Of a stretch of 64,000 nt of DNA, positions 53,180-62,586 are shown one piece after another. Source of the DNA: UKL13-3 sp044353855. Lineage in GTDB: Bacteria > Bacteroidota > Bacteroidia > UKL13-3. The translations under genes were made by a program, and so were the position numbers. Where the stretch lies: positions 186,001 to 250,000 of the forward strand of contig JBILBF010000002.1 in assembly GCA_044353855.1 (NCBI GenBank), written 5' to 3'. Within the stretch, counting starts at the first letter, position 1; every line of letters starts with the position of its first letter. Below the pieces are notes generated by a model that worked only from the letters and a program-made list of their open reading frames with translations, had not been told where the DNA came from and searched no databases.

Positions 53180-55771
53180 CTAATCATGTAGTACCAACAA
53201 TTTAGTTTGAAACAAATGATACCCATTGGATACTTTTATAAAGTATAAGCCATTTTTTACAGCACTTAAGTCTATTGCAATATGTTGCGATGCATCTGTT
53301 TTAAGCTGTTCGTTCACCAACACTTTACCACTAATATCTGTAACCAATACATTGGCTTCAGTCAATTGGTCGGGCATTACCAATATTGCCTGGGATGTAA
53401 CAGGGTTTGATTGTAATTGAATAAATCGACCTAAGTTTTCAGTATCGATAGTACCGGTACTGTTAACACCTTCGGGTAAATTAAATGCAGCAGTCCCATC
53501 TGCAACAGAAGTTGATAGTCCTTGGTTAGCTGAAAAACCTAACCCTCTGCGAGCAAATACATTCCACAACAAACTGCGGTTAGCACCACCATTTAACAAA
53601 CTATCAGCAAGTAGGATTGCATCTCTTGAATCCACAAAACCAGGGTTGCATTTTTGTAATTTTAATCCATCAATAACTAACTGAATGGCCTTATTATTAC
53701 CACCTGTTCCATTATATACATCTTCATCAAAACCGTATTTATTAACCATTGCCCAGTACATATCCCATAACATGGTGCACCAAATAGTACCTACATAATG
53801 TACTCCTTTATTATTTTTAACGGCTGTATAGGTAAGCGGATTTACCTTGATATCCGTAGTATATTTAAATTCACGAATACCCAAACTTGAAACAAGTTGG
53901 TCAGATACAAAAGTACCAATTCCACGAGCATCCGTTCCTTGATTGCCTTGTTTGGTTGTTAATGCTAATGCAAAAAAATCACTCCACCCTTCACCTGCTT
54001 GTTCAGCATTTCGTAAACAATCTGAGTTATTGGGTCCGCCTGTTAATCGGTTTGAAATACCATGTCCATATTCATGTGCAATTACCCCATTATCAAAATC
54101 ACTATCGTACGATTTTCCTAAGAAAAACTGGCCAATTACAGTATCTCCGTTTGCCAATGCATTGCTTAAAGTTACACCGGCAGCTTGGCTAAATAATACA
54201 GATGGAATAACAATAGCTGAACTGTTTCCGGTTAGTTTGGTGAATGGCGATGTTGCATTGTTAATGATGATTACGGCTATTGCACCTGCATTTTGTGCAT
54301 TTAATACTTTTGAAGTGGATGAACAATTAGAGCTCCCTCTGTATATCAATGCTATATTACCTTCAAGTTCATTGCCGTTTATCAATGCATTGCATCCTAA
54401 CGAATCGGCTGGGGTTCCATCATCAACTAAAACAATTTTTGCTGTAAGCGTGCTAAATCGTTGTGCACCAAAAGTAGACAAAAAAGAGGTGTAGTTTCCT
54501 GCTGCCGAACCCGTATGAATTGACACTGGATATACAGCTGAATTGGTTGGCCACAAATACATTTGCATCCTACCGCTGCTTCCATCAACAGGTGTACTAA
54601 AGTTGGCATTGTTAAGCCCACTTCCATCTTGTGCATCCGCTTGTACATGGTCTTTTCCCAAGCCCCCTTTACCATAATTATTATATTGAAAACTACCCGA
54701 TAACTCATCAAACCCATATTGGTAAAACACATCGTGTATATAGTTATTGGTATAAAACAAATTGGTTACAGCCGCGGGTAAAAACTCATTATACTTTGTC
54801 CAAGTACTATCCATCGGAAAATCAAATACCAAACTATCTCCTCCATCAGGACTATAGCCCGATCCATTATTTTTCAAAGTATCCTCGTCAGCAAACACAT
54901 TGTTTCCTCTGGTTACTGAATACTCAGGACCTGCTACGCCATCGGTATCGTGCCATCCAAATGGTGATGCATTTGCTTTAGCAATTGAACCTGATACATA
55001 TTCGCGCTGACCATGATTTGGACTTTCAGCTGGAAAGGGAAGAACATGGTACGTTCCATTTGAACTCGTTGCTTTTTTTGCTAATGACATGTTTTGAAGA
55101 AAATGGGTATGTGTTTGTTTACTGTTATCGGATGAAAAGGTAGCTGAGGAAACATTGCAATGCGTGGTCCAATTATTTTTTTCAATAACTGCTCCCGAAG
55201 TAGCATCAACCCTAATATTCCACCAATCATTTGTTTTGTTATTAAACAACTCAACATTATAGGTAAGTAGGAGACCTGCTGGTGTATTTAAGTAATATAG
55301 TTTGAGTTTTATGGGCTCTTCAGATACAGCTGCATCAACAATAGTAAGTTTGTTTTGTTGCATAGGCAACTCGGCTTTATTCAAAGCCATGGATACATTC
55401 ATATCAATATCAGCAGCCGCATTTAAAAGTGCAGTTGAAACGCCAATTGATGTTTTAGACACATGTATATGGTTTTGAGCATCCACGATAAAATCATCGT
55501 GTAAGGTTATGATGTTCCCATTCTTATCAAGGTGGAGTTGTGCATTGGCGTTAAATATTTCGATACCGTTGACTACTTGGTTGAAATAAACATGCGTTAT
55601 TCCACTTTTCGCATCTGTATATTGACTGGAGATAACGAGAGATTGAACATCATTTTCTGTTAATGAGGGTTGATACTTTTTATACAGATTAGCAATTTGC
55701 TGTGGGGTATATTGTCCATATGCTATAGTTGCAATACACAGTTGTAGTAACAGAATTCCTTTTTGAATCAT
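53180..55771 (-). CDS. M36 metallopeptidase with PA domain and T9SS sorting signal
   Basis: An 863-residue secreted peptidase. The signal peptide ends near residue 19. An FTP-like propeptide covers about 20-200. The catalytic domain includes HEYGH near residue 564 (GVIAHEYGHGISNRL) and the downstream AGEGWSDFFAL with the third Glu ligand. A PA domain is inserted at about 425-540. The C-terminal 80 residues (LQSNPVTSQAILVMPD, VLVTDISGKVLV, LSAVKNGLYFIKVSNG) are a type A T9SS sorting domain. Fungalysin-type proteases degrade extracellular protein. Its start is 184 bases from the next upstream gene. Confidence 0.92.
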   Translation of the reverse strand: MIQKGILLLQLCIATIAYGQYTPQQIANLYKKYQPSLTENDVQSLVISSQYTDAKSGITHVYFNQVVNGIEIFNANAQLHLDKNGNIITLHDDFIVDAQNHIHVSKTSIGVSTALLNAAADIDMNVSMALNKAELPMQQNKLTIVDAAVSEEPIKLKLYYLNTPAGLLLTYNVELFNNKTNDWWNIRVDATSGAVIEKNNWTTHCNVSSATFSSDNSKQTHTHFLQNMSLAKKATSSNGTYHVLPFPAESPNHGQREYVSGSIAKANASPFGWHDTDGVAGPEYSVTRGNNVFADEDTLKNNGSGYSPDGGDSLVFDFPMDSTWTKYNEFLPAAVTNLFYTNNYIHDVFYQYGFDELSGSFQYNNYGKGGLGKDHVQADAQDGSGLNNANFSTPVDGSSGRMQMYLWPTNSAVYPVSIHTGSAAGNYTSFLSTFGAQRFSTLTAKIVLVDDGTPADSLGCNALINGNELEGNIALIYRGSSNCSSTSKVLNAQNAGAIAVIIINNATSPFTKLTGNSSAIVIPSVLFSQAAGVTLSNALANGDTVIGQFFLGKSYDSDFDNGVIAHEYGHGISNRLTGGPNNSDCLRNAEQAGEGWSDFFALALTTKQGNQGTDARGIGTFVSDQLVSSLGIREFKYTTDIKVNPLTYTAVKNNKGVHYVGTIWCTMLWDMYWAMVNKYGFDEDVYNGTGGNNKAIQLVIDGLKLQKCNPGFVDSRDAILLADSLLNGGANRSLLWNVFARRGLGFSANQGLSTSVADGTAAFNLPEGVNSTGTIDTENLGRFIQLQSNPVTSQAILVMPDQLTEANVLVTDISGKVLVNEQLKTDASQHIAIDLSAVKNGLYFIKVSNGYHLFQTKLLVLHD

Positions 55772-55955
55772 GCCTTTAGTTTATTATAAATTGGTGTTTA
55801 AAAAACTAACGAGTCAAAAAAAATTGAACCGTTAATGGAGCAAAATATCATTTTAAATTGAAATCTGTTAACGTGTAATGTAAAATGACAATTCTATGAA
55901 CAACCCATTTGACCACTTAAGCAAAAATTATTTGCGAACAATGAACTCAAAAATA
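55772..55955. other. Intergenic gap with no recognised feature
   Basis: 184 bases between the M36 peptidase start and the dihydroorotase stop. It presumably contains the M36 promoter, but I see no clear TTG-TAnnTTTG pair, RNA or conserved short gene. Confidence 0.5.
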
Positions 55956-57293
55956 TTATCGATTAAACAGCAATCGTTTTCCTTTTACCGATTCGATAAC
56001 TACCCCATTATCGTATACAATATTTCCATTTACAATGGTATACTTAATCACTGAATGGAACGTTTGTCCTTCAAATGGGCTCCAGTTACACTTGTACAAC
56101 AAATTGTTTTTAGACACGGTGTATTGCTCGTTTATATTTACCAAAACTAAGTCGGCATAAAATCCTTCACGAATAAAACCTCTTCGGTCTATTTCAAAAA
56201 GTTCGGCCACATTATGACACATTTTTTGGACAATCATTTCCAATGAGATTTTGCCTTGATGAAACAGTTCAAGCATTGCATTATATGAATGTTGAATCAA
56301 TGGACCACCAGAAGGTGCAGTCAAATAGGATTGTTCTTTTTCCGCTAACGTATGCGGAGCGTGATCTGTAGCAATAACATCTATTCTACCATCTATAACG
56401 GCTTGTAAAATTGCATCACGATCGGAAGGTAGTTTAACAGCAGGATTCCATTTGATAAAATTACCTTTGGTTGCATAATCTTCATTGCTAAACCAAAGGT
56501 GATGAATACATGCTTCGGCAGTAATTCTTTTTTGAGAAAGAGGAATATCATTCCTAAATAAATCCAACTCTTCGGCTGAACTTATGTGTAAAATATGCAA
56601 ACGCGAATGGTGTTTTTGAGCTAATTCAACAGCAAAAGAAGATGATTTGTAACAAGCTTCTCTGCTTCGTATCAAATGGTGGTAAGTAGCATCTAAGGTT
56701 TCGCCATATTGTTGTTTAAACAACTCCGTGTTGACTTTAATCATTGGGTCATCTTCGCAATGGGTTGCAATAAGTATATTTACCTCACTAAAAATACGTT
56801 CGAGTGCAACAGGATTGTCTACAACCATTTCACCGGTACTTGAGCCCATAAATATTTTTACGCCACAAATGGTACGTTCATCTACTCTCAACAATTCGTC
56901 TAAATTGGTATTAGAGGTTCCCATAAAAAAGGAATAATTAGCTACAGAACAAGCAGCTGCTCTTTCATATTTTTGTTCTAATAAAGAAAGTGTTGTGGCG
57001 GCAGGAAAGGTATTTGGCATTTCCATAAAACTGGTAACACCACCAGCAACAGCAGCCTTTGCTTCTGTATATATTTCAGCTTTGTGCGTAAGACCCGGCT
57101 CTCTAAAATGTACCTGATCGTCAATTGCTCCTGGTACTAAATACAAACCTGTAGCATCTATTGTGTTATCGGCAGCCATTGCAATTCCGTTGGTATCTAT
57201 TTTTTCGATAAACCCATTTTTAATGAACACATCTGCATGAAAAATTTTTCCTTCATTTACAAGTTTTGCATTTCGTATTAGTAATGTTGACAT
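55956..57293 (-). CDS. pyrC: Dihydroorotase
   Basis: A 445-residue class I amidohydrolase that forms dihydroorotate from carbamoyl aspartate in pyrimidine synthesis. DDQVHFREPGLTHKAEI holds the first metal His pair (H-x-R variant of HxH), GGVTSFMEMPN the conserved substrate strand, THCEDDPMI and HILHISS further ligands, and ATDHAPHTLAEKEQ the catalytic Asp and DHAPH motif. The expected carboxylated Lys is not obvious, a known variation in this branch. The ATG is 11 bases downstream of the stop of the M1 peptidase gene on the same strand. Confidence 0.92.
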   Translation of the reverse strand: MSTLLIRNAKLVNEGKIFHADVFIKNGFIEKIDTNGIAMAADNTIDATGLYLVPGAIDDQVHFREPGLTHKAEIYTEAKAAVAGGVTSFMEMPNTFPAATTLSLLEQKYERAAACSVANYSFFMGTSNTNLDELLRVDERTICGVKIFMGSSTGEMVVDNPVALERIFSEVNILIATHCEDDPMIKVNTELFKQQYGETLDATYHHLIRSREACYKSSSFAVELAQKHHSRLHILHISSAEELDLFRNDIPLSQKRITAEACIHHLWFSNEDYATKGNFIKWNPAVKLPSDRDAILQAVIDGRIDVIATDHAPHTLAEKEQSYLTAPSGGPLIQHSYNAMLELFHQGKISLEMIVQKMCHNVAELFEIDRRGFIREGFYADLVLVNINEQYTVSKNNLLYKCNWSPFEGQTFHSVIKYTIVNGNIVYDNGVVIESVKGKRLLFNR

Positions 57294-57304
57294 GGTGGTT
57301 AGTT

Positions 57305-58945
57305 TTACTTTGTTTTTATTTTGTTAAGATTAATCAAATACTTGTGTGGTTCGATGTTAAAATCATTTTCATTAAAATAATTAAGATCAATCAGTTGCCA
57401 ATTTTTGGTTGGCGTAACTGTTTCATACACACCTTTGGTTGCCGTTAGTTTTATGGGCATGTTAAATCCAGTTACCGCATTTATCCAACGGTAACTAACC
57501 ATTAAGTTACGTTCACCTCTATCTTCAATTTTATACTCTAAAACAGGCAATGTATTCGTATACAAATATTGCTCAAAAAAACGGTTTAATTTGGTTCCAG
57601 ATCTTTGGGAGAAAAAATCAATAATTTGAACCGTACTGATCTGTTGCTTTTTATACGTAGTACACAATTCTTTGATCATCGAAAACCAAAGTGTATCATT
57701 ATCTATTACACTGCGCAAGGTGTGTAACATCCAACTTCCTTTGTAATATATATCATTGTCTTTTTGGCCATGGTAATTTACGTCAAAGGGTCCAACTAAT
57801 GGTTCCTGATTGGCAATTCTTGATAGTTGGTCTGTTAAGTATTGTTGTGCTTTTGTATACCCCAAAACATATTCTACATATAGGGCTTCACTATAGGTTG
57901 TAAATGATTCGTGAATCCACATCTCAGCTGGATCATTAGCCGTTAAACTATTTCCAAACCATTCATGTCCACTTTCGTGAACAATGATAAAATCAAAATC
58001 ATAGCTGTTGTTTGTGTAATCATTTCCATATGCCACACAACTTTGATGTTCCATACCCCAATAAGGTGTTTCTACTAATTTATAGCCATCCTCCCAAAAA
58101 GGGTAAGGACCAAAATATTTTTCAAATGCTGTTAACATGGTTGCAACCTGCTTAAAATGTTCTTTGGCTTGAGTTGCATGTTCAGACAAAACATAATAAT
58201 CCAACATCAACGGTTCAGAAATATTTGAGAACTTCGCTTTGTATGTATCGTGAATATGCATATAGGCACCCACATTGATGGAGATATTATAATTGTTAAT
58301 GGTATTGCTCACTTTCCAATCATATTGCGTAAATCCATTAGTCAACTCTACTTTACCCATTAATTTACCATTGGAAACCCCAACTAAAAAAGAAGGAACT
58401 TGCAAGTGCATTTGCATACTATCAGGTTCATCACTCCAATGATCTTTGCAAGGCAACCAACTACTCGCTCCTATTCCTTCACAAGCAAGTCCAACCCAAT
58501 CGGTATTGGCAGCATCTTTTGACCATACAAATCCACCCTCCCAAGGTGCTTTTTTAGCAACAAGCGGATTACCCGAAAAATAAACAGAAAGCATACCCAA
58601 TATTCCCTTTTTTACTTTAATGCCTAAATCTACATATACTGCATTGCTATCGCGGTTATACAAAACTTGTTTCCCTTCAAAAACTATACTGTCTATGTTA
58701 ATGATTGAAAACAAATCAAGCTGGCATTTTCTAAAATCATTTACCACTAAAAAGGATATCTTATTTACCCCAGAAATAAACTTACGTTGGGGTTCAATCT
58801 TAACTGTTACATCATACATTTTTACATCAAAACACGAACGCAGTGGTGTTAATTTTCCGTGTAAATAATCGTATCGGGTAAATGTTGGTTGGGCATAAGT
58901 AGTGATTGCTAAAAAAAACAATACCATGCCATACAGCTTATTCAT
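57305..58945 (-). CDS. M1-family aminopeptidase
   Basis: ATG 58945 (MNKLYGMVLFF) gives a signal peptide ending TYAQ near residue 19; an earlier in-frame start would add 13 unlikely residues. The 546-residue protein has HESGHEWFGN near residue 320 and the downstream WIHESFTTYSEALYVEY Glu, the zinc ligands of M1 gluzincins. WGMEHQSCVAYG stands for the GxMEN exopeptidase loop, with His replacing Asn. It lacks the large C-terminal helical domain of PepN, as do many periplasmic Bacteroidota M1 enzymes. It trims peptides in the periplasm. It precedes pyrC by 11 bases. Confidence 0.92.
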   Translation of the reverse strand: MNKLYGMVLFFLAITTYAQPTFTRYDYLHGKLTPLRSCFDVKMYDVTVKIEPQRKFISGVNKISFLVVNDFRKCQLDLFSIINIDSIVFEGKQVLYNRDSNAVYVDLGIKVKKGILGMLSVYFSGNPLVAKKAPWEGGFVWSKDAANTDWVGLACEGIGASSWLPCKDHWSDEPDSMQMHLQVPSFLVGVSNGKLMGKVELTNGFTQYDWKVSNTINNYNISINVGAYMHIHDTYKAKFSNISEPLMLDYYVLSEHATQAKEHFKQVATMLTAFEKYFGPYPFWEDGYKLVETPYWGMEHQSCVAYGNDYTNNSYDFDFIIVHESGHEWFGNSLTANDPAEMWIHESFTTYSEALYVEYVLGYTKAQQYLTDQLSRIANQEPLVGPFDVNYHGQKDNDIYYKGSWMLHTLRSVIDNDTLWFSMIKELCTTYKKQQISTVQIIDFFSQRSGTKLNRFFEQYLYTNTLPVLEYKIEDRGERNLMVSYRWINAVTGFNMPIKLTATKGVYETVTPTKNWQLIDLNYFNENDFNIEPHKYLINLNKIKTK

Positions 58946-58999
58946 TACCAATAGTTTATTATGTTGACGACCCAATTGAACCATGCTGTCTATAAGATT

Positions 59000-59032
59000 T
59001 TGCCAAATGTAAAAGGAAAATTCCTAAACTTG
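59000..59032 (+). promoter_or_regulatory. Promoter of fabI
   Basis: TTG at 59000-59002 and TAAACTTG at 59025-59032 (one mismatch to TAnnTTTG) are 22 bases apart. The box lies 47 bases before ATG 59080. Confidence 0.45.
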
Positions 59033-59079
59033 CATGTACAATATACAACAGCAAGCAGTAATTTAACAAAGAACTATTT

Positions 59080-59892
59080 ATGGCAAATGGAATTTTAAAA
59101 GAAAAAAAAGGAATCATTTTCGGTGCATTAAATGATAAATCAATAGCCTGGCAAGTAGCTTTAAAAGCATATGCCGAAGGTGCAGAATTTGTATTAACCA
59201 ATGCACCCATAGCCATGCGTATGGGCGAAATCAACCATTTAGCAGCTGCATGTGGTAATGCCAAAATCATTCCATGTGATGTAAGCAAAGATGATGAAAT
59301 GCAAAACCTGGTAACCCAAGCAACTGAAATATTGGGTGGTAAACTTGATTTTGTATTGCACTCTGTAGGAATGAGTATGAATATCCGCAAAGGAAAATCA
59401 TATACTGAACTTGATTATAAATTTATGCATGATACGTTAGACATATCTGCCATATCCTTTCACCGCTTAATGAAAAATTTATACAATAGCGATGCGATGA
59501 AAAACGAAGGTTCGATTTTGGCTTTAACGTATATTGCTTCACAGCGTGTATTTCCTGATTACAGTGAAATGGCTGATGCAAAATCGTTGTTAGAAAGTAT
59601 CACCCGCAGTTTTGGGTATCATTTTGGCAAACGGAATAAAGTTAGGGTGAATACTATTTCCCAAAGTCCTACAGTTACAACTGCTGGAAGTGGTGTAAAA
59701 GGATTTGGAACATTTGTAGACTATGCAGAAGCATTATCACCACTGGGCAATGCAAATGCAGAAGAATGTGCCGATTATGTAATAAGTATGTTTAGTGATT
59801 ACACCAAAAAAGTAACCATGCAAAACTTATTTCATGATGGCGGATTTAGTTTTACTGGTTTTAGTGAAGATGTATTTAACGTTGGAAAATAA
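59080..59892 (+). CDS. fabI: Enoyl-[acyl-carrier-protein] reductase
   Basis: FabI performs the last step of each fatty-acid elongation cycle with NAD(P)H. The 270-residue SDR protein starts with the cofactor site KKGIIFGALNDKSIAWQVA, the FabI 'SIAW' variant. YSEMADAKSLLES is the Tyr-x6-Lys catalytic pair specific to enoyl reductases. SQSPTVTTAGSGVKGF is the substrate-binding loop. It is not the FabV or FabK type. The gene has its own promoter and a terminator at 59914-59944. It is the window's only core type II fatty-acid synthesis gene. Confidence 0.95.
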   Translation: MANGILKEKKGIIFGALNDKSIAWQVALKAYAEGAEFVLTNAPIAMRMGEINHLAAACGNAKIIPCDVSKDDEMQNLVTQATEILGGKLDFVLHSVGMSMNIRKGKSYTELDYKFMHDTLDISAISFHRLMKNLYNSDAMKNEGSILALTYIASQRVFPDYSEMADAKSLLESITRSFGYHFGKRNKVRVNTISQSPTVTTAGSGVKGFGTFVDYAEALSPLGNANAEECADYVISMFSDYTKKVTMQNLFHDGGFSFTGFSEDVFNVGK

Positions 59893-59913
59893 TAATCAGG
59901 TAATTTAACTCAT

Positions 59914-59944
59914 AAAAAAAAGCGATCGAATGGTCGCTTTTTTT
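59914..59944 (+). terminator. Terminator after fabI
   Basis: A run of A then GCGAT pairs with GTCGC and a T tract ending at 59944 (one G-T pair), with a short loop CGAATG-like. It separates fabI from the MOSC gene. Confidence 0.75.
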
Positions 59945-59990
59945 ATGCCGTTTGTGTGTGTAATATTGTCAACTTTTTTTTATCCTATTA

Positions 59991-60794
59991 ATGGTATCGC
60001 CCAATTATCAACTTTCGGAACTGTATATTTATCCCATCAAATCAATGGCGGGTATTCAATTGCAGCACAGTGAACTTTGCGAAACGGGATTGTTGTATGA
60101 CAGAAGATGGATGTTAATTGATGAGCAACACCATTTTTTATCTCAACGCCAATTGCCTGAGCTTTGTCTGTTTCAACTTAGCCAAACAGAAACTGGATTT
60201 GAGGTTACATACAACCAATCAAGTATCGACATTCCGAAAATGCTGAATACAGGAAAAAGTAAACAAGTCATGATATGGGATGATACGGTAGATGCCTTAG
60301 AAGCAAACTCAACAATCAACAATTGGTTTAGTGAGCAGTTAAACAAAAACGTTTCATTGGTATATATGCCAACAACCACCAAACGATTAGCAGGTGTTTC
60401 CCAAAATAATAAAGTTAGTTTTGCCGATGGGTATCCTTTACTCCTTATGGGTACTGAAGCATTACGCTTAGTGGCATTCAACACTGCAGAAACGATTCCT
60501 GTAAATCGGTTTAGACCCAATATTGTATTTACAGGCGGGCAAGCTCATGATGAAGATGCATGGAGCCATTTTACCATTCAACACAACCTGTTTGAATGTG
60601 TAAAACCTTGTTACAGGTGTACTGTCATTAACATCAACCAAAACAACGGAGAAACAACTGCGGAACCACTTAAAACATTAGCCACTTACCGTAAACAAAA
60701 TCAAAAAATAGCCTTTGGTCAAAATTGTATCGGGCCCCCCAAAGGACTGCTAACAATAGGAGATTCTATCCATATTGTTTCCTTCAAAAAGTAA
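59991..60794 (+). CDS. MOSC-domain (mARC/YcbX-like) protein
   Basis: A 267-residue molybdenum-cofactor protein. LYIYPIKSMAGIQLQHSEL is the MOSC N-terminal beta-barrel start, followed by GLLYDRRWMLID. NRFRPNIVFTG and VKPCYRCTVI (Cys near residue 206, the presumed Mo ligand) are the MOSC core, ending IAFGQNCIGP. Related mARC and YcbX enzymes reduce N-hydroxylated compounds. No C-terminal ferredoxin domain is fused, unlike E. coli YcbX, so a separate electron donor is needed. Its stop is directly adjacent to the stop of the convergent methyltransferase gene. Confidence 0.9.
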   Translation: MVSPNYQLSELYIYPIKSMAGIQLQHSELCETGLLYDRRWMLIDEQHHFLSQRQLPELCLFQLSQTETGFEVTYNQSSIDIPKMLNTGKSKQVMIWDDTVDALEANSTINNWFSEQLNKNVSLVYMPTTTKRLAGVSQNNKVSFADGYPLLLMGTEALRLVAFNTAETIPVNRFRPNIVFTGGQAHDEDAWSHFTIQHNLFECVKPCYRCTVININQNNGETTAEPLKTLATYRKQNQKIAFGQNCIGPPKGLLTIGDSIHIVSFKK

Positions 60795-61988
60795 TTAGGG
60801 TTTACCACAATGAAACACTCTTTTTTCACCAGCAGCATCCAAGGCAAAAAATAAATAATCTGTGCCCCCCTCTTTTAACCCTGTTAATTGACGAATTTCA
60901 GCTACATCCATTGGGAAATTACGTTTGGTGATATTGGCTTTGGTAATTGAGTTATTGGCTAAATATGTTTTTAATCTTCCTTTACTAAAAACAAACGATT
61001 CGTATAACTTAAACCTTCGGCCAAAAAAATCTTTCACCTCTGTAGGGCTCACACCAAAAAGTGAATGGTTGGCTACTTGACTGATTCCCCTTTCTTGCAT
61101 ATAGCTGGTAGCCAAATAGGCTTTAATTAAAGAGAGAGCAGGTTCATAAAACCAAAGACCATCAACTGCAGGCTGCAGTTCTTGTTGAACGATTGGGTAT
61201 TGTTTGGAAAATTGTTGATGCTGTTCTCCATCAATATTAAGTGCATGAATCATTGGCAACGATTCGGTTTGTTGTAAGTGAACCAGTATTTCTTTCACTT
61301 CATTTTTATGTGATACAATCCATATTTCTTTCACCGTTTTACATTCCGTTATGATAGCATGAATATCAACCATGGGTGAAACTTTTAACAATATATTTTC
61401 CGAAAAAGTAAATAGGCTGTCTTTAATTGTAAAAATATTAGGTTCGGTATCAGCTATGGCATAACTTCTTTTATCCTTCACCCTCCTATCAGCATCTAAA
61501 TATACCCAATCAAATCTTTCTACATTATTGTGCACATATTGATAAGCGTCAATATCTATGCGTTGGATATTGGCAACTTGCAACAACGTAAAATTATACC
61601 GAACCAATTTATTGAGCTCAGCATCTATATCAAGTGAAACAACTTGTTCGAAACGTTTAGAAAAGGCCCAATCGTCAACCCCAAGCCCACCCGACAAATC
61701 TAAAATCCGTTTTCCAAAAATTAATGACGATTTAATATTGGCTAACACTTCACTGCTGCTTTGCTCAAAACTTTGAGGGGTAAATTTTGCATAAACAGCT
61801 GTAAAAGAGGGTATTTTAACAACAGCTTTGGGGTAAATAAGGAGCTGATCAACCAAAAAAGCAGTATCAAAATCATACTTCCCTGCATGAGAAAGTGCAA
61901 CGTGTCCACTATTCTGTTCATATGTTAACGGTGTTATATTGAAATTAATGAACGAATCTGGAATATTTTTATACCTTTGTACAGACAT
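60795..61988 (-). CDS. SAM-dependent methyltransferase with THUMP-like domain
   Basis: A 397-residue protein. LDLSGGLGVDDWAFSKRF near residue 92 is the SAM-binding motif I (here GGLGVD), VVSLDIDAELNKL holds the acidic ribose-binding residue, and DWVYLDADRRVKDKRS is motif IV. The C-terminal 80 residues (ITKRNFPMDVAEIRQLTGLKEGG) match the THUMP-like domain found in a family of presumed RNA methyltransferases. The substrate is not known; the residues suggest tRNA or rRNA. It is divergent from the small lipoprotein gene with 19 bases between starts. Confidence 0.82.
   Translation of the reverse strand: MSVQRYKNIPDSFINFNITPLTYEQNSGHVALSHAGKYDFDTAFLVDQLLIYPKAVVKIPSFTAVYAKFTPQSFEQSSSEVLANIKSSLIFGKRILDLSGGLGVDDWAFSKRFEQVVSLDIDAELNKLVRYNFTLLQVANIQRIDIDAYQYVHNNVERFDWVYLDADRRVKDKRSYAIADTEPNIFTIKDSLFTFSENILLKVSPMVDIHAIITECKTVKEIWIVSHKNEVKEILVHLQQTESLPMIHALNIDGEQHQQFSKQYPIVQQELQPAVDGLWFYEPALSLIKAYLATSYMQERGISQVANHSLFGVSPTEVKDFFGRRFKLYESFVFSKGRLKTYLANNSITKANITKRNFPMDVAEIRQLTGLKEGGTDYLFFALDAAGEKRVFHCGKP
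61972..61979 (+). promoter_or_regulatory. -7 box for the 39-residue lipoprotein gene
   Basis: TACCTTTG matches TAnnTTTG. It overlaps the first codons of the minus-strand methyltransferase gene and lies 28 bases before ATG 62008. No TTG is at the usual spacing. Confidence 0.35.
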
Positions 61989-62007
61989 CTATTATTGAAA
62001 ATAATTT

Positions 62008-62127
62008 ATGAAAAAAATAATTTTAGTTGCTTTGTGCGCAATTGCTTTAATTGGACTTAACTCTTGTAAAAGTTCATGCCCCAAGTTTCAATTAACTATT
62101 GGGCAATCAATTACACTTACCCGTTAA
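62008..62127 (+). CDS. Small predicted lipoprotein (39 residues)
   Basis: A 39-residue open frame missed by usual length limits. It begins MKKIILVALCAIALIGLNSC, a signal peptide with lipobox LNSC ending at Cys20, and the mature peptide is only 20 residues (KSSCPKF, QLTIGQSITLTR). It overlaps the stop region of the convergent OsmC gene by 11 bases and is divergent from the methyltransferase. The signal and lipobox make it a likely true gene. Such short lipoproteins occur in Bacteroidota; function unknown. Confidence 0.7.
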   Translation: MKKIILVALCAIALIGLNSCKSSCPKFQLTIGQSITLTR

Positions 62128-62539
62128 GGTTTTCCCCGAACACAAACACAATTTTCTGTTCAATATTAGGATGAATGCTTTTGGCTACTGGGCATTCATG
62201 TGCAATTGATTCTAATTTTTCTTTCATACTTTCTGTAAGCATTTTGTTGTTCACCTTAAAATCAATTTCTATGGAAGCAATCCTTCTGGGGTTTGAGGCC
62301 ATTATTTTTCGAACAGAAAGTGTACTCCCCTCTAATTGAATATCATCGTTTCGCATTAAAATGGCAACTGTTGTTACCATGCAACTGGCTAAAGCTACAG
62401 CCACCAAATCAGTTGGTGAAAAACTTTGTGCTTTACCCATATTATCTAATGGAGCATCGGTAAAAAGTTGAGTGCTTGAATATACGTGCGTTGCAAATGT
62501 TCGCAATTCACCTTGGTAAATCAATTCAGAAGTATTCAT
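62117..62539 (-). CDS. OsmC/Ohr-family peroxiredoxin-like protein
   Basis: ATG 62539 (MNTSELIYQGELRT) gives 140 residues; eight upstream in-frame codons are unlikely to be translated. FSPTDLVAVALASCMVTT near residue 44 holds the peroxidatic Cys, and AHECPVAKSIHPNI near 115 the resolving Cys, as in the OsmC family that reduces organic hydroperoxides. It belongs to the general OsmC branch rather than classical Ohr. It overlaps the small lipoprotein gene by 11 bases in convergent orientation. Confidence 0.9.
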   Translation of the reverse strand: MNTSELIYQGELRTFATHVYSSTQLFTDAPLDNMGKAQSFSPTDLVAVALASCMVTTVAILMRNDDIQLEGSTLSVRKIMASNPRRIASIEIDFKVNNKMLTESMKEKLESIAHECPVAKSIHPNIEQKIVFVFGENLNG

Positions 62540-62547
62540 AATTTTAG

Positions 62548-62555
62548 TACATTTG
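62548..62555 (+). promoter_or_regulatory. -7 box before the secreted protein and lipA
   Basis: TACATTTG matches TAnnTTTG exactly, 31 bases before ATG 62587. No TTG is at the expected distance. Confidence 0.4.
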
Positions 62556-62586
62556 AAACTCAAACATAATTAAAGCAATACTATAA

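Noticed and set aside
53943..54494. A 183-residue plus-strand open frame
   Set aside because: It is antisense to the M36 peptidase, which has clear HEYGH and PA domains; no start signal or homology is visible.
55897..56037. A 46-residue plus-strand open frame starting in the gap before pyrC
   Set aside because: It runs antisense into pyrC, has no signal peptide or family, and no promoter was seen. Probably chance.
58959..59390. A 143-residue minus-strand open frame over fabI
   Set aside because: It is antisense to fabI and its promoter, with no recognisable domain.
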